Translations under genes and position numbers: made by a program
Assembly: GCA_948474755.1 (NCBI GenBank)
Contig: CAOLHI010001019.1
Coordinates: 62,001 to 126,000, forward strand
Source: Ctenosaura bakeri
Taxonomy: Eukaryota > Chordata > Lepidosauria > Squamata > Iguanidae
Direction of reading: 5' to 3'
Length of the DNA stretch: 64,000 nucleotides
Shown: positions 9,722-21,430 of the stretch, piece after piece
How positions within the stretch are numbered: position 1 is the stretch's first letter
Layout: each line of letters starts with the position of its first letter
The notes under the pieces: generated by a model
Databases searched by the model: none
What the model was told of the DNA's origin: nothing
What the model saw: only the letters and a program-made list of their open reading frames with translations

Positions 9722-10722
9722 GGAGAGAAGTGACTAGCGGGGTGCCACAGGGTTCTGTCCTGGGCCCAGGGCTGTTCAATATTTTTATCAACGACTTGGA
9801 TGAAGGAATAGAGGGCATGCTCATCAAATTTGCAGAGGACACCAAATTGGGAGGGGTTGCTAATATGCCGGAGGACAGGATCAAAATTCAAAACGACCTG
9901 GATAGATTGGAGAGCTGGGCCAGGGCGAACAAAATGAAATTCAACAGGGAGAAATGTAAGGTCCTACACTTAGGCAGAAATAATGGAATACAGAAATATA
10001 GGATGGGGGACACGTGGCTGGATAGCAGTGCGTGTGGAAGGGATCTAGGAGTCTTCATAGACCACAGGCTGAACATGAGTCAGCAGTGTGATGCGGCAGC
10101 CAAGAAAGCCAATGCAATTCTCGGCTGCATCAATAGGAGTCTGGTGTCTAGATCGAGGGAGGTACTGGTACCACTCTACTCTGCTCTGGTTAGACCTCCT
10201 CTTGAATCCTGTGTCCAGTTCTGGGCACCCCAATTCAAGAAGGATATTGACAAGCTGGAGCAAGTCCAGAGGAGGGCGACCAAAATGGTGAGAGGCCTGG
10301 AAGCCATGAAGCCCTCTGAGGATAGACTTAGAAAGCTGGGTATGTTTAGTCTGCAGAAGAGAAAGTTAAGAGGGGACAGGATAGCCATGTTTAAATATTT
10401 GAAGGGATGCCATGTAGAGGAAGGAGGGGACTTGTTTTCTGCTGCTCCAGAGACCAGGACAAGGAGCAATGGATTCAAACTGCGGGAAAGGAGATTCCAC
10501 CTGAACCTCAGGAAGAACTTCCTGACAGTCAGGGCTGTCCGGCAGTGGAATCTGTTGCCTCGGAGTGTAGTGGAGTCTCCTTCCTTGGAGGTTTTTAAGC
10601 AGAGGCTGGATGACCATCTGTCGGGATTGATTTGAGGGTGTTCCTGCATGGCAGGGGGTTGGACTGGATGGCCCCTGGGGTCTCTTCCAACTCTACATTT
10701 CTATGATTCTATGATTCTATGA
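9722..10722 (+). mobile_element. CR1 LINE, ~1.0 kb 5'-truncated copy
   Basis: Longest well-preserved plus-strand CR1 here. It enters the element inside RT ('[17 protein letters not shown]'), covers the whole C-terminus and 3' UTR, and ends in ATTTCTATGATTCTATGATTCTATG (10698-10722). Endonuclease, ORF1 and the RT palm with the first catalytic Asp are missing. Confidence 0.95.
9730..10635 (+). pseudogene. CR1 ORF2 C-terminal frame (301 aa), inactive
   Basis: Open frame of 301 residues. Residues 1-16 hold the RT box [12 protein letters not shown]. Around residues 35-45 the catalytic FADD motif reads FAED ([10 protein letters not shown]), so one metal-binding Asp is lost. Residues 50-130 include '[20 protein letters not shown]' and '[14 protein letters not shown]' boxes. 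Residues 190-300 include '[13 protein letters not shown]', '[12 protein letters not shown]' and '[19 protein letters not shown]'. The N-terminal half of the protein is absent, so no activity is expected. Confidence 0.9.
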
Positions 10723-10776
10723 ATGACTCTGATAATTAGCATAAGGTAAATTTAAAGACATGGTTTCATTGATAGC

Positions 10777-10997
10777 CAGCACGATGTAGAGGTTTGAGCA
10801 TTGGACGACGAGCCTGGAGACCAGCATTCAGTTCTTGTTTTTAATAGTTAATGTGTTTTAGGGGGTTAGAAGGGTTGGTGGGTGGGGAGGATGGGTTATA
10901 TTTTAATGTTTTTAATGTATCTGATATTCTGCTGTAATGCCACCTCGATCCATTGGGAGAGGTGGGATATTAATTGTTGTTGTTGTTGTTTTTTTGG

Positions 10998-11048
<51 letters not shown>

Positions 11049-11177
11049 TGCTCAACCGTGGAAACACACTGGGTGACCTTGAGCACATCACATTCTCTCA
11101 ACCCAAGAAAACCCCATGATAGGTTTGCCTTAGGGTCCCCATAAGTTGGAAATGATTTAAAAGCAGACAGCAAACAA
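10777..11177 (+). mobile_element. tRNA-derived SINE split by an insertion
   Basis: The head 'agccagcacgatgtagaggt...gagcattgga' (10777-10835) and body/tail 'accgtggaaacacactgggt' to 'ggaaatgatttaaaagcaga' (11055-11177) belong to one SINE unit. It is interrupted at 10836-11051 by a sequence ending in 'gccacctcgatccattggga...gggatattaatt' plus ATT repeats. That inserted tail is the same as the tail of the SINEs at 11675 and 40020. Confidence 0.7.
10976..11048. repeat. (TTG)n-(ATT)n microsatellite
   Basis: A short TTG run, then about 20 ATT units. It forms the 3' tail of the sequence inserted in the surrounding SINE. Confidence 0.97.
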
Positions 11178-11270
11178 CACATTTTAGCAGAAGAATTAAA
11201 ATCTTCTATTATAACAGAAGCTGTTTAGTTAAACTTGACTAATAATCTAAGCTGGGAAGTTGGAAACCAA

Positions 11271-11321
11271 TTATTATTATTATTATTATTATTGTTGTTG
11301 TTGTTGTTGTTGTTGTTGTTA
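11271..11321. repeat. (ATT)n(GTT)n microsatellite
   Basis: ATT units change to GTT units in a 51-bp tract. It probably marks a second SINE or LINE tail. Confidence 0.95.
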
Positions 11322-11607
11322 GGTGTTGGGGTGGTTATTATGTGGGTGTTTTGGATCAGTGCTGGGGGACAGTGACGCGGTAGTCGTGTAATATACTTGT
11401 ATAGCAGTTAACTAGCATTGTTGTTTGTTGTGTTTTGTTGTTTTAATATAAATACATTTTAAAAAATAAAAATAAAAAAGAATCCCACTCATGGTTCTCA
11501 AATATGGCTGCTTTGTTCATATTAAACCATACAGGGACGCCTGGCAAGCTATTTAAAAGGTAATTGTTTTTGCATTTCAAGGTTTCCAATTCTTCCTCCT
11601 GTTTATA

Positions 11608-11609
<2 letters not shown>

Positions 11610-11666
<57 letters not shown>

Positions 11667-11667
11667 G
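11610..11667. repeat. (GAT)n microsatellite
   Basis: About 18 ATG/GAT units directly before the SINE at 11675. Poly-Asp and poly-Ser frames across it are artefacts. Confidence 0.97.
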
Positions 11668-11674
11668 GGATGCT

Positions 11675-11882
11675 ATGAGCCCTGGTGGCGCAGTGGTTAA
11701 ATGCCAGTACTGCAGCCACAAGGTTGTGAGTTCGATCCTGCCGGGCTCCAAGATTGACTCAGCCTTCCATCCTTCCGTAGGTTGGTAAAATGAGTACCCA
11801 GTTTGTTGGGGGCATGTATAGGAATACATGCTATTTGTAAGTTGCTCACCGTCTCAATCCATATGGAGAGGCGGGATACAAA

Positions 11883-11960
<78 letters not shown>
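11675..11960 (+). mobile_element. Sauria-head SINE with alternative tail
   Basis: The head and body match the SINE at 964 ('agccctggtggcgcagtggt', 'ggttgtgagttcgatcctgc', 'gactcagccttccatccttc'). The tail instead reads 'gtctcaatccatatggagag' followed by 'gcgggatacaaat' and (AAATA)n(AAT)n to 11960, replacing the (TTGCTA)n tail. The same head/tail combination occurs on the minus strand at 40020-40252. Confidence 0.75.
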
Positions 11961-12116
11961 TTGATGATACCCTGGAAAAGACTGGTCTGGTGAGATTGAG
12001 GGCCACAGCGCATACCCGAGGAGGCCTCCCCCAGCCCAGAGGTCAGTCTTTGCTGACCCTTGGTATGGATGATCACCGTCAACCCCGTTTCTTCCCTCCA
12101 TCTACATTAATGGATT
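11961..12116. other. Short unassigned spacer
   Basis: About 155 bp, no repeat recognised. Confidence 0.35.
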
Positions 12117-12380
12117 AATGGAGCAATGGATTCAAGCTGCAGGAAAGGAGATTCCACCTGAACCTCAGGAAGAACTTCCTGACGGTCAGGGCTGTCCGGC
12201 AGTGGAATCTGCTGCCTCGGAGTGTGGTGGAGTCTCTTTTCCTGGAGGTTTTGAAGCAGAGTCTGGATGGCCATCTGTCCAAGGGAGTGCTTTGAGGGTG
12301 TTCCTGCCTGGCAGGGGGTTGGACTGGATGGCCCCTGGGGTCTCCTCCAACTCTACATTTCTATGATTCTGTGATTCTAA
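12117..12380 (+). mobile_element. CR1 3' terminal fragment
   Basis: Encodes the end of CR1 ORF2 ('gattcaagctgcaggaaagg' onwards). It has the 3' UTR 'ggggttggactggatggccc' and ends in CTATGATTCTGTGATTCTA. Confidence 0.92.
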
Positions 12381-13896
12381 TGCAGAATCAGCACCGGCTG
12401 CAAACTGTTGCTTCGCTGCTGATCCGAAGGCAGCTCGTCTGCCTTTGTCCCCAGCTTCCGAAAAGCCACAGGCTTGGGGGACGTTTCGGACAGAACCCTT
12501 TCAGAAGAGCTGTGGCTGACCAGCAAACTCCAGGGACATTCCTCCCTGCTTCCCTCTCGCCGTCTTGCATATGTTCACCCTTACGTCGGAAGGGTGTGTG
12601 ATTATCTCCTTTTCCTTCTCCTCCAAGGATAATTGAGGTCCCGCGTATCCCATAACTTGCTCTTACCGCTTTCCTACTCCGGGAGGGATATGTTCGAAAC
12701 AAATTGGAGCCCTTATAATCGCTGGCAAGCAACCTGCCTCCCTCCCTCCCTTTCTCTTTCATTCTCTCCCGCTCTCTCTAGTGCTAAAGATGAAAGTTTT
12801 AAAATGCAATAATGTTTTGTCTAAATTCTTGTGGAAATAGCTTATGACCTTTCATAAAGCGATGTGGTTTCGGCTTTCCAGTAAGAGAGCTCCCAGCTAA
12901 TGATTTAGCTCTATTTTCTAATAAATATTTGGCAAGAGAGGAGCGCTCGTAGAGGCCGTGGTCATTAGGGAGCTATTATTTATGAGTCAGGAGTGAATCA
13001 TTACCCTTGGCACGCAGCTCTGCCTTTGTGGCCAACGTATTTTTCCACTCGGTAGCAGCAAACGCTTGTAAATTCTTCCTCAATATTACCATTAAACTAT
13101 CTCAAAACAAACTCTGTCCCGCTTTGCCATAAATTCTCCCCATTTTCTGGAGCGCCGGTGGTCTTGCCAACACCAGGAAATCAGAGGTAGACGGATCTTC
13201 AGGACCGTTCTTTCTCCCTGCCTTTTCCTTTGGCCAAGGACCCCGTCCGCTTAATAAGGCAAATGAGCTTGGCTTTGCTCCCCCTTTTCGGTGAGAGAAC
13301 TATTTCTTCCCCCACATCCTTGCAAAGGATGGACTTCAGAGGGAACGTGGAAGCCGAGGAGACCTATGAGGTCACACCATGGCAGAGGAAGGAAGGCAAT
13401 CTCTCCCCGCCAAGGGTAGCGGAAGGTCACACCACGACCACGGAGCAAGCCGAAAAATAGCAGGCATGAATCACTCAAGTAGTAAGTGGATTTCCAAAAA
13501 TCCTCAAATGTGCGGAAAGGGCAGAGGAATCCATGCCGATTTGGAAAGGCCGCTGACTGTCTGACCTTCCTTTGGAGCGTTAATGTTCTGTCTTCCTGGA
13601 GTTGCTGCACACAGGTTATCAATCACAGTGTCTCTGAGAAATGTTTGGCCGGGATTCTGTTGTTTTTCTGTCTCTGCTAGGAAAGAGCCATCGGAGCCAT
13701 CGGAATTACCTGCGGGTTCTGTGAGCGTTCAACATCTAATGGGTCTGCACTAATTGGGACCCACCAATAGGACTGCAGCCCGTTCATCTATTTGGGGCCA
13801 AAACAGGGGAAGCTGCGGCCGAGGCAAAGTAAGGGCAAAGGTAGGTATCTTCTCCAAATAAGAATTCTGCCTCCCCCATGAAATTTTCTCCTGAAT
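12381..13896. other. Apparently single-copy block with AT-rich, possibly conserved core
   Basis: About 1.5 kb free of recognised transposons, rare in this window. The core 12780-13060 has several homeodomain-like TAAT/ATTA sites ('ctaatgatttagctc', 'gctattatttatgagtca') and looks like an ancient regulatory element rather than decayed repeat. Conservation cannot be assessed without an alignment. Short frames here have no domains. Confidence 0.35.
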
Positions 13897-14266
13897 TTAT
13901 AGAATCGTAGAGCTGGAAAAGACCCCAGGGACCATCCAGTCCAACCCCCTTCTGCCATGCAAGAATGCACAGTCAAAACTCTCCATTTGACAAATGGCCT
14001 CTCTTTAGAGACCTCCAAAGAGACTCCACCACACTCCAAGGTAGCACCGCTCTTATTCCCAGGAAGTTCTTCCTCATGTTTAGGTGGAATCTCTTTTCCT
14101 GGAATTTGAATCCATTCCCCCATATCCTAGTCTCTGGAGCAGCAGAAAACAAGCTTGCCCCATCTTATTCCATTTGACATCCCTTCAAATATTTAAACAT
14201 AGCAATCATGTCACCCCTTAACTTTCTCTTTTCCAGGCTAAACATCCCCAGCTCCCTAAGCCAGGG
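13897..14266 (-). mobile_element. CR1 3' end (older copy)
   Basis: Complement of the CR1 tail ('atagaatcgtagagctggaa') and ORF2 C-terminus. It differs from the dominant subfamily (for example 'agagacctccaaagagactc'), implying an older insertion. It ends in 'cccagctccctaagc'. Confidence 0.85.
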
Positions 14267-14737
14267 CTCTGGGGTTTCCAGGCCACTCTGCTGAAGTTAC
14301 TGCAAGGCTGGAAATTGGGGCAGGCTGAAGGAAAATTTCAGGAGGAGAGTCAGAATGTTTACTGGAGGCAATGCCCTCATTTCACCTCTCCACCTGTCAC
14401 CATTGCTACACCCTGAGAAATTATACACCATCTACCCAGACATGCACACATTGTCTAAGGTGCAATAAAACAATGGCATGGCAACACATGAGCAGGTCCT
14501 GGGGGCAAGAAGAGAGGGCTAGGCTCAGCGGTGCACAATCCTAAAATCTGTTTCAGGAGCCCCATCTTCAGCTACCTCTCAAAAGTAGGCAGACAACTGG
14601 CTAACATGGCTAGGAGTTGCAGACAGAGTGGAAGACAGGAGTAGGAACCTAGAGAAGGTTCAATGTCCCAATTTTCTGCCTCCGGAGGGCTACCCAAAGT
14701 GCCTAGAAAAGAATAAAACCAAAATTTAGTTCTGGTC
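14267..14737. other. No recognised feature
   Basis: About 470 bp, apparently single-copy. Confidence 0.35.
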
Positions 14738-15226
14738 AGAATTTAATCTGGAATCCTACGTCTATTTCTAGACATCTCAGCTCAAGAAGGATGTTGACCA
14801 GATGGAACATGTCCAGAGAAGGGCAACCAAAAAGCTCTGGAAACCAAGCCTTATGGAGAATGGCTGAGTATGTTTTGGATGGAGAAGAGAAGACTGAGAT
14901 GTGACATGATGCAGACATCTTGATGGATGTCAGGTGGAAGATGGAGCCATCTTCTTTTCAGCTGCTCCAGGAACTAGAATGAAACCCAGTGGATTCAAAT
15001 GACTAGAAGAGAGATTCTACCTAAACATCAGGAAGAACTTTTGTACTATGAGAGCTGTTTGACAGTGGAAGAGATTGCCTCAGAAATTCTCCTTACCTGT
15101 AGATCTTCAAGAAGTGGTTGGATGAGCATCTTTCAGGAGTGCTTGAGTTCTGTCTTCCTACATGGCAGAAGGAGAACTAGATGGTCCTTACAGTCCCTTC
15201 TAACTCTTTGTTTCTATGATTCCAGG
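14738..15226 (+). mobile_element. CR1 3' half, strongly diverged
   Basis: Follows the CR1 order: 'ctcaagaaggatgttgacca', 'gtccagagaagggcaaccaa', 'gctgctccaggaactagaat', 'cctaaacatcaggaagaac' and a 'tttctatgattcc' end. Many indels and substitutions. Probably among the oldest CR1 copies here. Confidence 0.75.
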
Positions 15227-16545
15227 CCCTCAGTCTGCATTTGACTATGGAAACATGACCAAATACTTTTCTGACCCCCTCCCTTCCATTCTCCAGCAGT
15301 ACAACAGTGAGCCCCAGGGGCTGTAACAGAGAAGCCCTAGCAGATGTTTGCATCTGAAACTCTTACACTGTGCTCGATCATGTAGGACCTCAGCCCTGGA
15401 GCTCACTATGGTGGGGAGAAGTGTGACATGAACCATGAGCAAAGTACCTAAATGAAGAACTTTGCAAAGACCTGAAACCTTCATCAATCTTCCCTCCTGA
15501 GATCTTTGATGGTTGGAAGATCTTCCAGAGGTGGGTTACATGGGACGGAAGAGACCTGAGATGGGTCCTACAGGCCTCGAACTCAGTACATGTTGGTGAG
15601 TTGCTTCATGCCCCCCCGAGGACACAAGCCCCACCTTACAGAAGCCACAATGCAGAACTTCTTGACAATTGCTGAAAAAATTCTCTCCAATAAAGAAACT
15701 GCCATGAGAATAATCCCAAAGGTTGAAAGCCTGCCTTCATCAATCATCAGCCATTAATGATGGTAGAGATCCAAGTGACATGGCTTTGGAGCAAGGAGGG
15801 AAGGAAGGGAGGTCTTCTAAGGAACAGATACAGAAGCCAGCATCAGAGCTGCCCTTCAGCTGCTCCTTGACCCATTGGGTTCTCAGGTCTCTTGGAGCAT
15901 TTCCCTTATGGGCCAACCTATGGGGAATTTAGCAATGCCTCTGACTTCCTGGTGAGCAAAAGGAATTTTGGTGGGCATTACCTCTGCCAAGAACATGGCC
16001 TTCCCAGAGCGGTCCTTGGGGCCTAGACTTACCGAGCTGTATGTTAACATTCCCGGGCTTTCTTGGTCTTTGGATGTTTTGCATCTCTGCTTCTGGGTAG
16101 CCAAAAAACAGGACATTGGAATGTTTAGCCCAGTTATAAAGGAAGGAGGAGGGAGAGTGTGGTAATATTTTGGAGGCGTTCGGGAGGATTTTATAAGTGA
16201 CTCGAAAATCCTTGTTGAGGCCTCAGCCTTGAGATGAGGCAGCCAACCTGTTACTGGGACTCTACCAATTCTGGCTGCTGCGGGAGGGGGAGAAATAGGT
16301 ACTGGGCTGGAACAGGGTCAACAGATGTCGAGACCTGCCCCCCTGAGTCTCCACTTTTCCATGGGTCAACTCCAGGCTGGAGGAGAGGGTGCTAATTCTC
16401 CAGTTGGGTGGGCTTGCCTCCCAGCAAGAGGAAAGGGCTGGGTTCTGATCTCCAGCTCAGCAACTAGAACAGCAGTTTGCTACCATAGGCAAGGCTTAAC
16501 TGATTTGTTGCTGCCACACGCGAAAAACACTCAAGAGGAGTTTGT
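15227..16545. other. Unassigned, mostly single-copy
   Basis: About 1.3 kb without recognised repeats or a coding signature. Confidence 0.3.
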
Positions 16546-16725
16546 GGTCATTTCTGCACTAGACTATTATAGCGCAATTATTGCACTTTCAACATCCAAT
16601 GGAATCCTGAGGTTTGCAGTTTAGGGAGGGGCCAGCCATCGCTTCCCTAAGCTGCAAACCCCAGGATTCCATAGGATGTTGAAAATGGAATGATCGCGCT
16701 ATAACAATCTAGTGTGGAAATGGCC
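16546..16725. mobile_element. 180-bp fold-back MITE, copy 4 (older)
   Basis: Same 180-bp length with 3-bp duplication TGT at 16543-16545 and 16726-16728. The arms are less identical than in copies 2 and 3: GGTCATTTCTGCAC against GTGTGGAAATGGCC, and a diverged centre 'ggccagccatcgcttccc'. The mismatches have accumulated since insertion. Confidence 0.9.
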
Positions 16726-16987
16726 TGTGTATTTACTTAGTCCCTTCCTCCATGTCTCCTAGTTGTGGCACCAGGACTCACACTCCGCTCTGCTCTGTGT
16801 CCACTTACTAGCTAGAAGCAAATAGGCTAGGTCAAATGTTCCTTTCCCTGTTCTCCTAAGGAAATGGGATGGTATAATCTCCTCTTTTTACCTTAATTTG
16901 GGAGAGCATCCTAGCTAACATTTCTGTTTTTAGGTGTTATCACATGATGGCTTTGTTGCACAATCACACTGGCTTAGTTCTGTGTTT
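16726..16987. other. No recognised feature
   Basis: About 260 bp with no recognised repeat. Confidence 0.3.
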
Positions 16988-17006
16988 GATGATGACGATG
17001 ATGACA

Positions 17007-17044
<38 letters not shown>

Positions 17045-17045
17045 A
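16988..17045. repeat. (GAT)n microsatellite
   Basis: Imperfect then perfect GAT units. Confidence 0.95.
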
Positions 17046-17170
17046 TCTTACTCACCTCTTTCTAAGACTCGAGGCAGGGTATAACATAAGTTAAAATGTA
17101 ATTAAAATGCATTGTAGATTAAAATACATTAAAATAAAATGCACAAAAGACATAAAATTACATGACACTG
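17046..17170. repeat. Possible LINE/SINE 3' tail segment
   Basis: 'ctcacctctttctaagactc' followed by 'gaggcagggtataac' and A/T-rich 'aattaaaatgcattg' units. This resembles the squamate tail repeat also seen at 58315-58470 and 53925-54060. Family not established. Confidence 0.4.
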
Positions 17171-18490
17171 TGACTGTCGTGATATTGTATTTCCATTGTT
17201 CTTTGATCAGATCTTTTCATTAATGGGAAAAAGCAGTTAATGGGTCCAATATCACTGCTGTTCCACCATTGCTTCTAGTGCAAATATTTCAATCTGTTGC
17301 AGTTTCAATATTCTTGCAGGGCAAAATAGTGGCAGGAAAGGAAATGGTGGGTGTAATTAGTCTTGCAAGAAGGATTGAAACTGTGAAATTGCATGTTGCA
17401 GAATTGCAGAAAACATAAAAAATAAACAGTGCACAGGGGTATTTAAGGCAGGCATGGATAGGACGGCAGGGTCAGCAAGGCAGAGCAGAAGACTGATTGT
17501 GGGAATGTGCATCACTGAAGCAGCACCATAATGCTATGGCTAAGAAGATATGAAAGTGAGCGTTTCCATACTTGTATGTTTCCATTTGCTTAATTAATGC
17601 AATTGCAGTGAGACAGCAGGCTGGTGCGATATAATACACACAAACATACATTTTGATATGTGCAATTTTTCCACTTTTGTGAGAGGCCTGAGCCCCTAAC
17701 CCTAGCAAATGTGGAGGGCCAACAGTAGTCTGGTGGATAGGGATGGCATTCTTCACTAACTTAATTTTCAAAGGAAGGGACAAGCAATTTTAGTAATCTT
17801 CTTCCTGTTGAGAGAAAGTCTGCAAAAACTATGCAGTTTCCAGAGATGGTTCCCCATTTGGATCTTTATCTGTGCAAAATTCATGTGTGGGGTTTTTGCA
17901 CAGAAAACAGCATTCTCCATGTAGGAAACAACATTATTTTTGGCACAGAAAGTTCTGTTTTTTGTGCCAAAGAGAAACCACATGCAGGCTTTGTGCAGAA
18001 TAAGTCTCAAACTGAAAGGAGTCTCATCAGTTCAGGATTCGCCACATCAGGGTCTCCTGAACAACCAAGAAATATGGGGGGGGGTAATTTCCCCATATAT
18101 TTTCAAATATTCTTTCCATCCCATCCATCTTGGCCTAAGTCTTCCCACATTCCCAACCAGCTAGGGGAAGAGGCCCTGTTGACAGGGGATCTGGGGAGTT
18201 GTAATCCAAAAAATAACTTCTCCAAATCTGGAAAAGGCAAATGAAAGCCATACAGGCCTCTGCCACCTCCAGCCTTTTCCCTTTGGCATTAGACATCAGG
18301 CACTTTGAGGGATGAAGATCCTCGTGAGATCCCATCATCCACCCTGGCCAGGGTTTTGATTCATGATTTGCCTTTAAGAACCTTCTGGAGACAGCGGTGC
18401 AGAGTCCCAATAACTGTCCCAATTTCCAGGAACAGTCCCCAATTAATCCTCCATTGTCCCCCTTTTTTCCCGCTATTTTTAAAATTCCCA
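17171..18490. other. Unassigned; contains short direct and inverted 'TTTGTGCAGAA' motifs
   Basis: No gene is supported over 1.3 kb. At 17870-18000, variants of 'tttttgcacagaaaac' recur about four times in both orientations, giving a small repeat cluster. The rest looks unique. Confidence 0.3.
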
Positions 18491-18909
18491 GGCCATTTCT
18501 GCACCTTCCTCCTACCACTGGTGTCCCATCATGATCCTGGAAATGCCTTTGCTGGGATGGGAACACAACACAAATGCTCCCTTCCGCACCCAGCCGGCCC
18601 CCTGTGAAAGAGAGTGTGAGCAATACACATCCTTTCCTTCCACAATGCAGCCTGCCTCTTTCTTCTGCTGCACTGTGGAAGGAAACACCTCCATCACACA
18701 TCCACCCATTTTGCATGGCTGCCGGCTGCAGGAGCATCACACAATCATGGGCCATTAACGGAATTTTTTTGGTAATGGAATATCCCACAATCATGACGGG
18801 TGGGGATGCATTGGCAGCAGGCCCGCAATGATGCCGTGCAAAAGCACGACTCGTGGACCAGCAGCAACATGTCCCCATTATAAGACAGTGATGCTGCACA
18901 GAGATGGCC
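18491..18909. mobile_element. 419-bp TIR element
   Basis: Termini are GGCCATTTCTGCACC and the complement of GGCCATCTCTGTGC, with 3-bp duplication CCA (18488-18490 and 18910-18912). The interior contains an inverted pair around 'ccacaatgcagcctgcctct' / 'tgctgcactgtggaagg'. It matches the element at 21563 in the same orientation ('ggaatatcccacaatcatga' against 'ggactatcccatgattgc'). No coding capacity. Confidence 0.88.
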
Positions 18910-20039
18910 CCAGTTCCTCCCTGTCCTCTCCACTTTCCCCTTTCAGCTTAGTTCGATTGCTGCAAACTGAGCTCAAAAGGCAAAAGTAGTTTGTACTCCA
19001 TTAACTTGTCAGAGGAGAGGAGAGGAGAGGAGAGGAAGGAGCAAAGTCTTGTCCTTCCCAGGAGGCTAAGGCAAAAGCAAATGGCCACTGCCTCCCCTTG
19101 CTTGTGCATAGCGTTTGCCATCTCGACCACACTCTGCTTGGCCACATGTCTCCATGTCAGAGGGTTCAGCACAAGCCCGGGGGTACATAAGAGGGCGGGA
19201 GGGTGGGTGGGCTGGCTTCCAAACCCCCACCCTTTCTCGTTTCCCCTCCTGACCTGTGCGTGCCCTATAGACAAGAGGCCCCGTTGCCAATGAGCAGCAA
19301 GCTGGAAGACCCTTGCAAATCAGGAGGTAGCATCCCCAAGCATGGCTAACATATGAGCCTTTTACTTTACGCTGTCAGGACCTTCCGCTCCAAAACATAC
19401 ATTTGCTCACTTAAGAAAACAGCCAAAATCTGGTTGGGACTTGGGAACAATAAATGTACTGTTGCTGAGATACATTTATATTGGCTCAGACGAACAAAAG
19501 CACTGAAATTATATATAATTTTTTTTCATCTGCCTCCCCCCTCCCCTTTCATTTTCTAGCATTCATATGTCTCCGAGCTGACTTACAGCAACCTCTGCCA
19601 TTAGAAGGGAACGTGTGTTTGGCTAATGGCTAGTCGTTATTATGCAGACTTGCCAAACCTTTGACTGCGTGCTGGAAACACTTGATTCTAACATATGCCT
19701 CTCTTCCCCCTTTCCCTTAAAATCCGATCCCCTTTGTCGATGCCTCCTTACAGTCCTGTTAATAATCAGGCAGGCCTGTTTGTTGGACTTAACCAGATCA
19801 AAATACGGCAGTTCATCTCCACTCCTTTGCCATTCCGGCAAGGCCTCGGCTCCTTTGCACACCGGGCTGCATTCATGTTGCTTGTTTGGTTTTGCATTTG
19901 CTGAACACAGTGAAATTTCGGTCAGATCTCAGTGGCTGCAAGTAGGCCCCTTTGCAACCACCTAATTCCTTCCCCATCCAGCCATGAAAATCATGCACAG
20001 ATTAGAATCCAAAACCTCTTGTTTTGAAAGACTTTTTAA
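18910..20039. other. Mostly single-copy; short (AGGAG)n tract
   Basis: A GAGAGGA run lies at 19012-19036. The rest, including the AT-rich 19340-19560 stretch, has no recognised repeat. No coding signature is convincing. Confidence 0.35.
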
Positions 20040-20492
20040 ATAAGTCCAAGTCCAGAGGAGGGCGACCAAAATGGTGAGAGGCCTGGAAGCCATGAAGCCC
20101 TATGAGGATAGACTTAGAGAGCTGGGGATGTTTAGTCTGCAGAAGAGAAGGTTAAGAGGGGACAGGATAGCCATGTTTAAATATTTGAAGGGATGCCATG
20201 TAGAGGAGGGAGAGGGCTTGTTTTCTGCTGCTCCAGAGACCAGGACAAGGAGCAATGGATTCAAGCTGCAGGAAGGGAGATTCTACCTGAACCTCAGGAA
20301 GAACTTCCTGACAGTCAGGGCTGTCCGGCAGTGGAATCTGCTGCCTCGGAGTGTAACAGAGTCTCCTTCCTTGGAGACTTGAGGCTTGATGGCCATCTGT
20401 CGGGAGTGCTTTGAGGGTGTTCCTGCATGGCAGGGGGTTGGACTGGATGGCCCCTGGGGTCTCTTCCAAATCTACATTTCTATGATTCTATA
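20040..20492 (+). mobile_element. CR1 3' end
   Basis: Encodes '[18 protein letters not shown]' through '[10 protein letters not shown]'. The 3' UTR is 'ggggttggactggatggccc' and the copy ends in ATTTCTATGATTCTAT. It is close to the young subfamily. A small deletion near 20375-20385 removes the 'EVFKQR' codons. Confidence 0.93.
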
Positions 20493-21034
20493 TCTTAAAA
20501 TATACAATTAAATGAGCATTGTTAATTAAGTGTGCATGATCTGCAATGGCTCTGCATGTGGAACTCCACATCTACATCCTTGGACTGAACGTGGCTGTTC
20601 TTTTTTGGAGAAAAATGTCCACCACTGCCATAGGGGGACTTGTGCGTGCATAAGAGAGCAACAGGATTCCAAATACAGGTTCATGCTTAGGCCATGAATA
20701 GCGTAGCAGACAGTGAAACAAATTACAGCTTCTCTTTTCCAGCTCTGGCTAATTTCTGTCCTAATTATTTCATTGGCTCCTGTTTCAGGGCAGCACTTGG
20801 AGAAACAAGCCAAACGAGATCAGACATCACAACAACCCATGGTTTAAACAAGCCAGAGTTTGTATGATAACAAGAAACCATTGGTTCAGAAGGAACTTTG
20901 CAGCTGGTTATAAATCATGGTTTGTTAAATACGGGCAAATTTGTAGATGGCAACACACCAGATGTGGTTGTTCAACACATTACACCATGGCAAAAGTTCC
21001 TGTAAGTCAGCTAGAAGGCTGGGACATGGTGACA
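20493..21034. other. No recognised feature
   Basis: About 540 bp, no repeat recognised. Confidence 0.3.
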
Positions 21035-21330
21035 CTTGTTCTACAGGAAGAGGCTGGAGTTATGTATGTGGTGCTATTGCAAAGGGTGCACATTGCACAT
21101 AGAAGCATAGATGTGCACATGGTGCCCTCATGCGTGAATGCGCATCGTGTGTGAATATGAATGTACACAACATGAGGATGTGTTTGTGCATTTGGTTGTG
21201 CATTCAGTTCAACATTTGGTGTTGTGCTTCGGTAGCACAACAATGCCGTTCCAGGTAAGGGTTGTGATGCACAATTAATGTGTAACTCTGCAGGCACAGA
21301 TTTTAGCTGCACTATTCCATTATAGGGTCT
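21035..21330. repeat. Unclassified GTGCATTTGG-type repeat, best copy
   Basis: The clearest member of the family noted at 1686. It has 'ttggttgtgcattcagttca', then 'ttccaggtaagggttgtgat' and 'aattaatgtgtaactctgca'. It has alternating purine-pyrimidine GTGCAC stretches at 21085-21180. No terminal repeats found. Confidence 0.55.
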
Positions 21331-21430
21331 CAACCATAATGTCCCACAGAAATTTGGGGCAATTTAAGATTATCTTCTGAGAAAACTGTGAAACTTCAGT
21401 GGACAAAGAAACATGGTTGCTGTTTTTTCC

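Noticed and set aside
10882..12101. Frames with Leu, Tyr, Ile, Asp or Ser runs
   Set aside because: Translations of ATT, GAT and AAT microsatellites.
18135..18899. 254-residue minus-strand frame as a gene
   Set aside because: Its N-terminal half is the 419-bp TIR element (18491-18909). It shows no domain and no splice context.
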